Source of the DNA: Alicyclobacillus sp.
Lineage (GTDB): Bacteria > Bacillota > Bacilli > Alicyclobacillales > Alicyclobacillaceae
NCBI GenBank assembly: GCA_023511725.1
Contig: JAIMAY010000001.1
Span: forward strand, 1 to 64,000
Direction of reading: 5' to 3'
DNA length: 64,000 nt
Shown in pieces: positions 41,030-48,704 of the stretch. The stretch's first letter is position 1. Each line of letters opens with the position of its first letter. Position numbers and translations under genes: made by a program. A model generated the notes under the pieces. That model saw only the letters and a list, made by a program, of their open reading frames with translations. It was not told where the DNA came from and made no database searches.

Positions 41030-41269
41030 AGTAGCATCCGGTGCACTTGACAGGGAGGCTGCGCCGTGGACTGAGAGCGCGCTATGCTGCGCCGGATGCG
41101 AAGTTCACCCTGGAGCTGTGCGGCTGAAGCGCAGTAGTGTGAGTAGGCTGCACCGGTGCGCCGGCACGATACGCCGGTGGAGTGGGCTCATCGAATGAGG
41201 CGTGAGACGGTGGGCCAATGAGGGTGGTACCGCGAGCAATTCGTCCCTTGTGGGCGGATTGCTCTTTTT
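41030..41269 (+). promoter_or_regulatory. T-box leader of pheST (specifier TTC, phenylalanine)
   Basis: The T-box AGGGTGGTACCGCG is at 41221-41234 and leads into a terminator (GAGCAATTCGTCCC with GGGCGGATTGCTC, then TTTTTC). In stem I, GCGAAG-TTC places the phenylalanine codon at 41104-41106. Uncharged tRNA-Phe should promote read-through. Confidence 0.93.
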
Positions 41270-41293
41270 CGTTTGGATGAAGGAGGAGAGCCT

Positions 41294-42346
41294 GTGCGAG
41301 CAGACGAGATCCGGACGGAACTGGAAGCGTGGGCGGAGGTGGCGGTTCGCCGTTTGGGCGAGACATCGGATGCCAAATCGTTGGAAGCGTGGCGCGTTGA
41401 ACATCTCGGCAAGCGAAGCGGCTTGTCACAATTCATGCGCCAACTGAGTGCCTTGCCCGCTGACGAACGGCCGCTGGTGGGGGCGTGGGTCAACCGCTGG
41501 CGAGACGAACTGCAGGCACGCTATGAGGCGCGTCGGGCAGAACTGGCCGCGGCCGAGCGTCAGGTGCAACTTGAGCGAGAGACCATCGACATCACGCTGC
41601 CCGGTAGGCCGTATCGCCGCGGGGCGATGCATCCGCTGTCGAAGGTGATTGCCGAGATTGAAGAGGTGTTCCTCGGCATGGGCTTCGAGATTGCCGAAGG
41701 TCCCGAGGTGGAGACCGAGCACTACAACTTTGAGATGCTCAACATCCCGAAGGACCATCCGGCGCGGGATATGCAGGATACTTTCTACATCACCGAGGAC
41801 CTGCTGCTGCGCACGCACACCTCCCCCATGCAGGTACGCACGATGGAGCGGATGCGACCCCGCACGCCTGTCAAGGTCATCGTGCCGGGGCGCGTCTATC
41901 GGCGGGATGAGGACGATGCCACCCATTCCCACGCCTTCACTCAGATGGAGGGCTTGGTGGTCGATGAGGGGATTCGCATGAGTGACCTGAAGGGGACGTT
42001 GGAGGCGTTCGCGAAGGCCGTTTTCGGTCCCAACCAACGGGTGCGTCTGCGCCCCAGCTTCTTCCCGTTCACGGAGCCCAGCGCTGAGGTGGACCTGGTG
42101 TGCATCCACTGCGGCGGCAACGGCTGTCGCGTGTGCAAGGAGACGGGGTGGATCGAGATCCTCGGCGCGGGGATGGTGCACCCCCGCGTGCTGGACGGTG
42201 CGGGTTATGATTCCCGACGCTACAGCGGATTCGCCTTTGGGCTGGGTGTGGAACGCATTGCCATGCTCAAGTACGGGATTGACGATATTCGCCAGTTGTA
42301 TTTGAATGACCTGCGGCTGCTCCGGCAGTTCGCGCGAGTGCAGTGA
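41294..42346 (+). CDS. pheS: Phenylalanyl-tRNA synthetase alpha subunit
   Basis: The 350-residue catalytic subunit starts at GTG 41294, with AAGGAGG seven bases upstream. After an N-terminal coiled-coil (about 1-85) come the class II motifs: [48 protein letters not shown] (motif 1/2 region), [19 protein letters not shown] and [19 protein letters not shown] (motif 3). With PheT it charges tRNA-Phe. It is controlled by the T-box. Confidence 0.97.
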   Translation: MRADEIRTELEAWAEVAVRRLGETSDAKSLEAWRVEHLGKRSGLSQFMRQLSALPADERPLVGAWVNRWRDELQARYEARRAELAAAERQVQLERETIDITLPGRPYRRGAMHPLSKVIAEIEEVFLGMGFEIAEGPEVETEHYNFEMLNIPKDHPARDMQDTFYITEDLLLRTHTSPMQVRTMERMRPRTPVKVIVPGRVYRRDEDDATHSHAFTQMEGLVVDEGIRMSDLKGTLEAFAKAVFGPNQRVRLRPSFFPFTEPSAEVDLVCIHCGGNGCRVCKETGWIEILGAGMVHPRVLDGAGYDSRRYSGFAFGLGVERIAMLKYGIDDIRQLYLNDLRLLRQFARVQ

Positions 42347-42359
42347 GGAGGATGGCACG

Positions 42360-44789
42360 GTGCGGGTGTCCTGGAACTGGCTTTCGGAGTATGTGGATCT
42401 GAGCGGCGTGACGCCGCAGGAACTCGCGGACAAGCTGACGCAAGCGGGCATTGCGGTCGACGCCGTGACGCCGCGCAGCCCCGGGGTGCGCGGTGTCGTC
42501 GTGGGCTTGGTCGTGCGCTGCGAGCAGCATCCGAATGCGGATCGGCTGCACGTTTGCGAGGTGGACGTCGGCGCGGACGAGCACCTGACCATCGTCTGTG
42601 GCGCACCCAACGTCCGGACAGGCATGCGGGCACCGACCGCGCTTGTCGGTGCGGTGCTGCCCGGGGGACGGATTGGGCGCGCCAAACTGCGCGGCGTGGA
42701 GTCGCAGGGCATGCTCTGCTCCGCCGAGGAGCTGGGGCTCGAGAGCCGGTGGTTGCCCAAGGAGCAGACGGAGGGACTGTACGTATTGCCGGACGAGGCG
42801 GAGGTGGGCGCGGATGTGGTGCCCTTGCTCGGCCTTGATGACTGGGTGCTGGAATTGGACCTGACGCCAAACCGAGCGGATTGTCTGTCCATGCGCGGTC
42901 TCGCCTACGAGGTGAGTGCCATCCTCGGGCGTCCGGTGCGGATGCCGGGTGCCTCGCCGAAGCGAACGGCGGATGCTCCGGGGCTTACTGTGGAACTGGC
43001 GACGCCGCGTTGCCCGCGTTACGAGGCGCAGGTGCTGACGGACCTGACCACCGGGCCATCGCCGCTGTGGATGCAGATGCGCCTTTTGGCCAGCGGCATC
43101 CGCCCCATCAACCGCATTGTGGACGTGACCAACTACGTCATGCTGGAGTGGGGTCAGCCGCTGCACGCCTTCGACGCGGATGAGGTGCGGCAGGGGCGGA
43201 TCATCGTGCGGCAGGCGCAACCGGGGGAGAGGATCCGGACGCTGGATGGGGCGGATCGGGAACTGACCGAGGACACCATCGTGATCTCGGATCCTGAGCG
43301 GGCCATCGGCATTGCCGGTGTGATGGGCGGTGAGAACTCGGAGGTACGACCGAGCACGCGACGCGTCGTGCTGGAGTCCGCCGTGTTTGATGCAGCCAGC
43401 GTTCGGCGTACAGGGCAACGGTTGGGGCTGCGCTCGGAAGCGCAGCAGCGCTTTGAAAAAGGTGTCGATCCGGTCGCTGTCCGCGCAGCGCTCGATCGCG
43501 CGACGGCGTTGCTTCAGGAGATCTGCAGCGCGGTGGCGGTCGGTGAGCCGGTGGTGGTCCTTCAGGCGGCCCCCGCGTACCAGTGGCAGGTGGACTTTTC
43601 ACCCGCGCGGTGCAACGCGTGGCTGGGCACGGACCTCACGCTGCAGGAGATGCGCGATATCATGGTGCGGCTCGGGTTTGAGCCGGAGGCCACGGACCAG
43701 CCCACGTGGAAGGTCACCATCCCTTCGCGGCGGCAGGATGTGCGCCTCGAGGAAGACCTGTATGAAGAGGTGGCGCGGCTCGCGGGTTATGACCGCATTC
43801 CATCCAGCCTACCGCGCACCGTGACCACAGCGGCGACTCGCACACCTGCGCAAAGGCTCAGGCAGTGGACGCGCGAGATCCTCCTCGGGGCCGGCATGAC
43901 GGAGGTGTTGACGTATACCCTCGCCTCGCCGACGGACCTCGCACCGCTGCGGCTGCCGGACGATTCGCCCTATCGACAGATGATCCCGTTGCTGCGTCCC
44001 ATGTCCGAAGAGCGGACAGCGCTCCGGACACACATGTTGCCAGGGCTGGCCCGGGTGGCGCAGTACAACCTGGCGCACGGTGTGATAGGCGGGGCCATCT
44101 TCGAACTCGGCCGCGTCTATTGGCCGAAGGAGCTGCCGCTCACGGAACAGCCGTGCGAACGCCAGCAGTGGGCGGCGCTTTGGTTCGGTAGCACCGAGCG
44201 CGTGGTGGGGCAGAGGGCGCGATTATACGATTTCTACGACGCCAAGGGCGTCGTCGAAGTGTGGCTCGAGGCACTCGGAGTGGCGGAGGCCGTGTCCTTC
44301 CGGCGCTCGGGCGCGTCCTGGCTGCACCCCGGGAGATCGGCGGATGTTCTCGTGGGTGACGTGCGGATTGGCTGCGTGGGAGAATTGCATCCGGACACCG
44401 CCGCGGGGTGGGCATTGGGCAGGGCCCAGTACGCTGAGTTCGATCTCGATCTTCTCCTTCCCCTCCTGCCGGACACGCTGCACGTTCGCCCATTGCCGCG
44501 CCATCCAGCGGTGCGGCGCGATCTCGCCGTGCTCGTGGACCTGGCCACGCCCGCGGAGGCGTTGGTGCAGGCCGCACGGGAAGCAGTGAGCGAGGACGTT
44601 CTCGAATCGATACATGTCTTCGATGTGTACACGGGGGAAGGGATTCCCACCGGTAAAAAGAGCATCGCCCTGGCCTTCACCTGGCGGGCGCACGATAGAA
44701 CGCTGACGGATGATGAGGTGCGGGTGGAGGAGGAACGCGTGGTTCACCGGTGGAAGGAACGGTGGGGTGCCGCGCTCCGCGACGGTTGA
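42360..44789 (+). CDS. pheT: Phenylalanyl-tRNA synthetase beta subunit
   Basis: The 809-residue subunit starts at GTG 42360, behind GAGGAGG; the open frame starts earlier inside pheS. It begins VRVSWNWLSEYVDLSG, has a tRNA-binding domain (about 40-150, EQHPNADRLHVCEVDVG), B3/B4 editing domain (about 210-390), B5 (about 405-475) and a C-terminal anticodon-binding FDX-ACB domain (about 715-809). It forms the alpha2beta2 enzyme with PheS and removes mischarged Tyr-tRNA-Phe. Confidence 0.97.
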   Translation: MRVSWNWLSEYVDLSGVTPQELADKLTQAGIAVDAVTPRSPGVRGVVVGLVVRCEQHPNADRLHVCEVDVGADEHLTIVCGAPNVRTGMRAPTALVGAVLPGGRIGRAKLRGVESQGMLCSAEELGLESRWLPKEQTEGLYVLPDEAEVGADVVPLLGLDDWVLELDLTPNRADCLSMRGLAYEVSAILGRPVRMPGASPKRTADAPGLTVELATPRCPRYEAQVLTDLTTGPSPLWMQMRLLASGIRPINRIVDVTNYVMLEWGQPLHAFDADEVRQGRIIVRQAQPGERIRTLDGADRELTEDTIVISDPERAIGIAGVMGGENSEVRPSTRRVVLESAVFDAASVRRTGQRLGLRSEAQQRFEKGVDPVAVRAALDRATALLQEICSAVAVGEPVVVLQAAPAYQWQVDFSPARCNAWLGTDLTLQEMRDIMVRLGFEPEATDQPTWKVTIPSRRQDVRLEEDLYEEVARLAGYDRIPSSLPRTVTTAATRTPAQRLRQWTREILLGAGMTEVLTYTLASPTDLAPLRLPDDSPYRQMIPLLRPMSEERTALRTHMLPGLARVAQYNLAHGVIGGAIFELGRVYWPKELPLTEQPCERQQWAALWFGSTERVVGQRARLYDFYDAKGVVEVWLEALGVAEAVSFRRSGASWLHPGRSADVLVGDVRIGCVGELHPDTAAGWALGRAQYAEFDLDLLLPLLPDTLHVRPLPRHPAVRRDLAVLVDLATPAEALVQAAREAVSEDVLESIHVFDVYTGEGIPTGKKSIALAFTWRAHDRTLTDDEVRVEEERVVHRWKERWGAALRDG

Positions 44790-44906
44790 TGGAATTTGTC
44801 GAAGCCAGTCGCCTGCGGTCGGCAGGATTTCCGCGGCCGGAGACGAATACCCCATCATGAACCGGCGCGGTGCTGAGAAGCGCCGCGGGGCGGGGGGAGA
44901 TCGGCA

Positions 44907-45200
44907 ATGGCTGACGAAGGTGGACGGCATACCACCACGCGGGTGCGTGTGCAGATTCACGGACGGGAGTATCCGCTGCGCGGGGACCTGACGGAGGAGG
45001 AGCTACGCCAGCTGGCAAGAGTCGTCGACCAGGTCATGCACCGCATCAGCACATCCAACCCGCGCCTGGACTCGGAGCGCGTGGCGGTACTCGCGGCGCT
45101 CAATCTGGCGGAGGAGCTGCATCGCCTTCGGCGGGAGTATGAAGACCTGCTGACGCTCTTGGACGAGCGAACGCAAACGCCCCTGCGTTTTCGGGCGTGA
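44907..45200 (+). CDS. zapA: Cell division protein ZapA
   Basis: The 97-residue protein reads RVRVQIHGREYPLRGDLTEEELRQLARVVDQVM at the N-terminus and ends in a coiled coil (LAALNLAEELHRLRREYEDLLTLL), the ZapA pattern. It bundles FtsZ filaments at the division site. In Bacillus zapA also follows pheT. Its TGA overlaps a GTG upstream of cvpA. GGGGAGA precedes the ATG. The 117 bp after pheT carry no other gene. Confidence 0.93.
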   Translation: MADEGGRHTTTRVRVQIHGREYPLRGDLTEEELRQLARVVDQVMHRISTSNPRLDSERVAVLAALNLAEELHRLRREYEDLLTLLDERTQTPLRFRA

Positions 45201-45211
45201 GGAGCTTGGGT

Positions 45212-45739
45212 ATGGATCTGTTGGACCTGATCATGGTGGCCATCGTCGTGCTGGCGGCGGTCAACGGCTATCGCACCGGTTTCATCCGGCAGTTGGTGCG
45301 CCTGTTCGGCACCGCGATGGCCTACGGTGTGGCATGGTGGCTGCGACCGGTGGTAGCCCCTTGGTTGATGCAGGCTCATCTGGTACCCGCGCTTCCGCCG
45401 CCGGTGCGGCTCCTGTTGGGAGACGCGGCAGGAGCGATGTCGTTTGTGCTGGTGTTCGCCGTCTGCTTCGCGCTGCTACGGTACGCCGCGGGGTTGATTG
45501 AAACGCTGTTCAGCTTGCCCCTGCTGTCCACGGTGAATCGCTTGGCGGGCATGGCGGCGGGGATTGCTATCGCCATCGTGGTCTTGTATGTAGGCGTGTT
45601 GGCGGGTCATCTCGTGCCCAATGACCGGGTGCAGCGGCAGTTGGCGCATTCCGCAATAGCGCGGTGGTTGGTGCAGGCGCCGGTGCCCGGACGGCAGTCA
45701 CCCGTGCCGACCGGCGGCGCGAACGGGAATGCGTTGTAA
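45212..45739 (+). CDS. CvpA-family membrane protein
   Basis: The 175-residue protein has four hydrophobic segments and starts MDLLDLIMVAIVVLAAVNGYRTGFIRQLVRLFG, the CvpA signature. The family is linked to membrane integrity and, in enterics, colicin V production; the role in Bacilli (YshB) is unclear. I start at ATG 45212, with GAGGAG upstream; GTG 45197 is a less likely in-frame alternative. It is the last gene before a terminator. Confidence 0.9.
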   Translation: MDLLDLIMVAIVVLAAVNGYRTGFIRQLVRLFGTAMAYGVAWWLRPVVAPWLMQAHLVPALPPPVRLLLGDAAGAMSFVLVFAVCFALLRYAAGLIETLFSLPLLSTVNRLAGMAAGIAIAIVVLYVGVLAGHLVPNDRVQRQLAHSAIARWLVQAPVPGRQSPVPTGGANGNAL

Positions 45740-45771
45740 TGAATGCGGATGAAGGCTCTCGAGCGCACACC

Positions 45772-45805
45772 AAAGGCCGATGCGTGTAGCATCGGCCTTT
45801 TTGTG
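45772..45805 (+). terminator. Terminator of the pheST-zapA-cvpA unit
   Basis: AAAGGCCGATGC pairs with GCATCGGCCTTT around GTGTA, followed by TTTTG. The A-rich 5' side also makes it a possible terminator for the convergent holin-like gene. Confidence 0.92.
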
Positions 45806-45819
45806 GGTGCAGTGCAGCC

Positions 45820-46164
45820 TCAGGCATCGCCGCGGCGCAACTCGGTCGGCACGAACAGATCAATGATGCCGATGACCAGCGATGCAAGCAGGGCGCCCAG
45901 GACTGTGACACGCATGCCAGGTACAATCAGCTGGGCGATGTAGAGCACAACCGCGCCGGAGATGAAACCGATGATGCCGCGGCCATACGGGGTGATGCGG
46001 CGTCCGAAGAGCGCCTCGATGCCCCAGCCGAGCAGAGCGATGACAACGGCGGCCAACAGTGCCGACCAGAAATTCACCACGCCAAACCCAGGCACGAGGA
46101 AACCGACAAACATCAACACCAGCGCCGAGACGACAAATCTGACGATGGTCCCGATGATGTTCAT
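45820..46164 (-). CDS. Phage holin family 4-like membrane protein (YvlD-like)
   Basis: The 114-residue protein has four membrane segments: MNIIGTIVRFVVSALVLMFV, ALLAAVVIALLGWGIEALFG, GIIGFISGAVVLYIAQLIVPGM and a last VTVLGALLASLVIGIIDLFV. The N-terminal VGFLVPGFGV is typical of the Phage_holin_4_2 (YvlD) family. The role is unknown; it is not in a phage context here. The ATG at 46164 follows AAAGGAG. It lies between cvpA and mutS2 on the opposite strand. Confidence 0.9.
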   Translation of the reverse strand: MNIIGTIVRFVVSALVLMFVGFLVPGFGVVNFWSALLAAVVIALLGWGIEALFGRRITPYGRGIIGFISGAVVLYIAQLIVPGMRVTVLGALLASLVIGIIDLFVPTELRRGDA

Positions 46165-46263
46165 ACCACTGCTCCTTTCTGCCTTGTTGTACGTTAGCTT
46201 GCCCAGGCTGTTCGGCGACATGTGGTACAATGTATGGGATTTTTGGCGGAGGGGCTTTGCGTC

Positions 46264-48624
46264 ATGAATGAACGCACGCTGAGCACGCTCGAATTTGATA
46301 AGGTTCGTCAGCACATCGCGCAATACGCCGCCACGCCGCTCGGGCGAGAGCGGATTCTCGAGCTTGAGCCGTACCCGAGCAGGGAGACGGCCGTCGATGA
46401 GATAGCGGCCGCCGATGAATGTCTGCGCATCGTGTGGGCCAAGGGCGCGCCGCCCATGGAGGGCATCAGCGATATCCGCCCGTGGCTTCGGCGGGCGAGC
46501 GTGGGTGGGATGCTGACCGCAGCAGAGTTGTTGGCCATCGCGCGTTTCATCGCCGGTGGTCGTTCGATGCGGAGCTTTTTGGAAGACCTGCTGGCGGATG
46601 ACGCCTACCCGCACGTCCGGGCATGTCTTGAGGATTGGTTCGACGCAGCGCAAACTGAGCAAAAGCTGCGCGCGGCCATCGCGGACGACGGGACGCTGTA
46701 CGACAATGCCAGCCCTGAACTGCGGCGCCTGCGCAGTGAACGCCGCCAACTGGAAAGCCGCGTGCGGCAGGAGTTGGACCGCATTCTTCGCAGCCACCAG
46801 AAGTATCTGCAGGAAGCCGTGATCGCCATGCGCGGCGAGTATCTGTGTCTCCCGGTGCGAGCGGAGTTCCGGCATCTGGTGCCCGGTGTGGCGCGCGACT
46901 ATTCGGCCTCGGGTGCTACGGTTTACATCGAGCCGCAAGCGGTCATCGAACTTCACCAGCGCATCCAGGAACTGCAAGCGGCGGAGGCGCGCGAGGTGGA
47001 GCGAATCCTCATGGCGTTGACCGCCGTCGTGGGCGAGGTGGCCACGCAACTGGAGGCCAACGCGGAACGCATCGCGCGCCTTGACGCATGGTTCGCGAAG
47101 GCGGGCTATGCGAGAGCGATGGATGGATCTGCGCCGGTGTTGCGTGAAGATGCCGTGTGGCGGATCATCGAGGGCAGGCATCCGCTGTTGCCGAAGGATA
47201 CCGTCGTGCCCCTGAGCCTTGAGCTCGGTATGGATTACCGCGTGCTCGTCATTACGGGTCCTAACACCGGGGGCAAGACGGTGGCGCTGAAGACGGTCGG
47301 CCTGCTGACGGTCATGGCGATGAGCGGTTGTCTGCTGCCGGCTCGGGAAGGGACCGAGATTGGTTGGTGTGACGACGTGTGGGTGGATATCGGCGACGAG
47401 CAGAGCATCGAACAGAGCCTCTCCACATTCTCGTCGCACATGCGTAACATTGTACGCATGCTCGAACACGTGACGGCTCGAAGCCTCGTATTGCTGGATG
47501 AGATTGGCGCGGGGACGGATCCGGCCGAGGGTGCCGCATTGGCGATGGCGATTCTCGGGCATCTGCGCGACGTGGGTTGCACGGTGATGGCGACCACACA
47601 TTACGCCGAACTCAAGGCATACGCGTTCACCGAGCCGCAGGTGCGGAATGCCAGCGTCGAGTTCGATCCCATCACGCTACGCCCCACCTACCGTTTGTTG
47701 GTGGGAGTTCCTGGTCGCTCCAATGCCCTGGCCATCGCGGCGCGGCTCGGAGTCCCTGAAGCCATTCTCGCGCGGGCCCGGGAAGCCATGCAGGGACACG
47801 ACATTCGTCTGGATGAAATGCTGGCCCGTGTGGAGCAGGCCCGCCGAGAGGCGGATCAGGCGCGGGCGGAGGCGCTGGCGGCGCGCGCCCAGGCGGAAGC
47901 ATTTCGCCGCGAGTGGGAAGGGCGGCAGGCGGCACTGGAAAATGAGCTGGAGCGCATGCGCCAGGAGGCCGCGCGCGAGGCTAGGCGGACCATCGAAACG
48001 GCGCGGGCGGAGGCGGAGCGTGTCATCCGTGAGCTCCGTGAGCGCCAGCGTCAGGGTCATGCCAAGGACCACGAGTTGGTGGAACTGCGCAAGGCACTGG
48101 AGGACGCGATGCCCGATGAGCTGTCTCCCTCCAAGCGCCTGCGCCCCCTGAGACGAGAGGGCGACTCCTTGCCTCTCGAAGTGGGGAGCGTGGTTCGTGT
48201 AGCGAGCGTGGGTCAAAAGGGAGAGGTGGTTGAGGTCACCGGCGATGGCCGCGAGGTCACCGTTCAACTGGGCGGGTTGAGGATGAAGGTGAAAGCCAAG
48301 GATGTGGAGGTGGTGGCACCTCCACAGAGACACGCCGCGGCGACGGCCACCGCTGTCCGACCGCGGGTCGATAAAACGGCGCGCCTGGAGCTCGATGTGC
48401 GGGGCGAGACGCTCGACGACGCGCTCGTCGCCGTTGACAAGTACTTGGACGATGCGGTGGTCAGCGGGCTGTCCCGTGTGCACATCATCCACGGCAAGGG
48501 CACCGGGGTGCTGCGCGACGGCATCCGGCGCCATCTGAACCGCCACCCGCAGGTGGCCTCGTGGGCACCCGGCGGGCCGGGCGAGGGCGGGGACGGTGTG
48601 ACCGTGGTCGATATTCAGCGCTGA
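46264..48624 (+). CDS. mutS2: Endonuclease MutS2
   Basis: The 786-residue protein starts MNERTLSTLEFDKVRQHIAQYAATPLGRE. It has the MutS core, clamp and ATPase domain with Walker A ITGPNTGGKTVALK (about 329-342), Walker B VLLDEIGAGTDPAEGA and the signature STFSSHM. A coiled-coil (about 515-620) and a C-terminal Smr nuclease domain (about 708-786, LDVRGETLDDALVAVDKYLDDA and HGKGTGVLRDGI) follow. MutS2 limits recombination, and in Bacillus subtilis it also acts on collided ribosomes. It lies after zapA-cvpA as in Bacillus (without polX). GGAGGGG precedes the ATG. Confidence 0.97.
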   Translation: MNERTLSTLEFDKVRQHIAQYAATPLGRERILELEPYPSRETAVDEIAAADECLRIVWAKGAPPMEGISDIRPWLRRASVGGMLTAAELLAIARFIAGGRSMRSFLEDLLADDAYPHVRACLEDWFDAAQTEQKLRAAIADDGTLYDNASPELRRLRSERRQLESRVRQELDRILRSHQKYLQEAVIAMRGEYLCLPVRAEFRHLVPGVARDYSASGATVYIEPQAVIELHQRIQELQAAEAREVERILMALTAVVGEVATQLEANAERIARLDAWFAKAGYARAMDGSAPVLREDAVWRIIEGRHPLLPKDTVVPLSLELGMDYRVLVITGPNTGGKTVALKTVGLLTVMAMSGCLLPAREGTEIGWCDDVWVDIGDEQSIEQSLSTFSSHMRNIVRMLEHVTARSLVLLDEIGAGTDPAEGAALAMAILGHLRDVGCTVMATTHYAELKAYAFTEPQVRNASVEFDPITLRPTYRLLVGVPGRSNALAIAARLGVPEAILARAREAMQGHDIRLDEMLARVEQARREADQARAEALAARAQAEAFRREWEGRQAALENELERMRQEAAREARRTIETARAEAERVIRELRERQRQGHAKDHELVELRKALEDAMPDELSPSKRLRPLRREGDSLPLEVGSVVRVASVGQKGEVVEVTGDGREVTVQLGGLRMKVKAKDVEVVAPPQRHAAATATAVRPRVDKTARLELDVRGETLDDALVAVDKYLDDAVVSGLSRVHIIHGKGTGVLRDGIRRHLNRHPQVASWAPGGPGEGGDGVTVVDIQR

Positions 48625-48641
48625 ACCGTACGACCATATGA

Positions 48642-48678
48642 AAGGGCCGATCCCGTCTCACCCACGGGATCGGCCCTT
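48642..48678. terminator. Bidirectional terminator between mutS2 and the PBP gene
   Basis: AAGGGCCGATCCCGT pairs perfectly over 15 bp with ACGGGATCGGCCCTT around CTCACCC. Confidence 0.75.
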
Positions 48679-48704
48679 GGTGTACGTGGGGCTGACGGCA
48701 CGTC

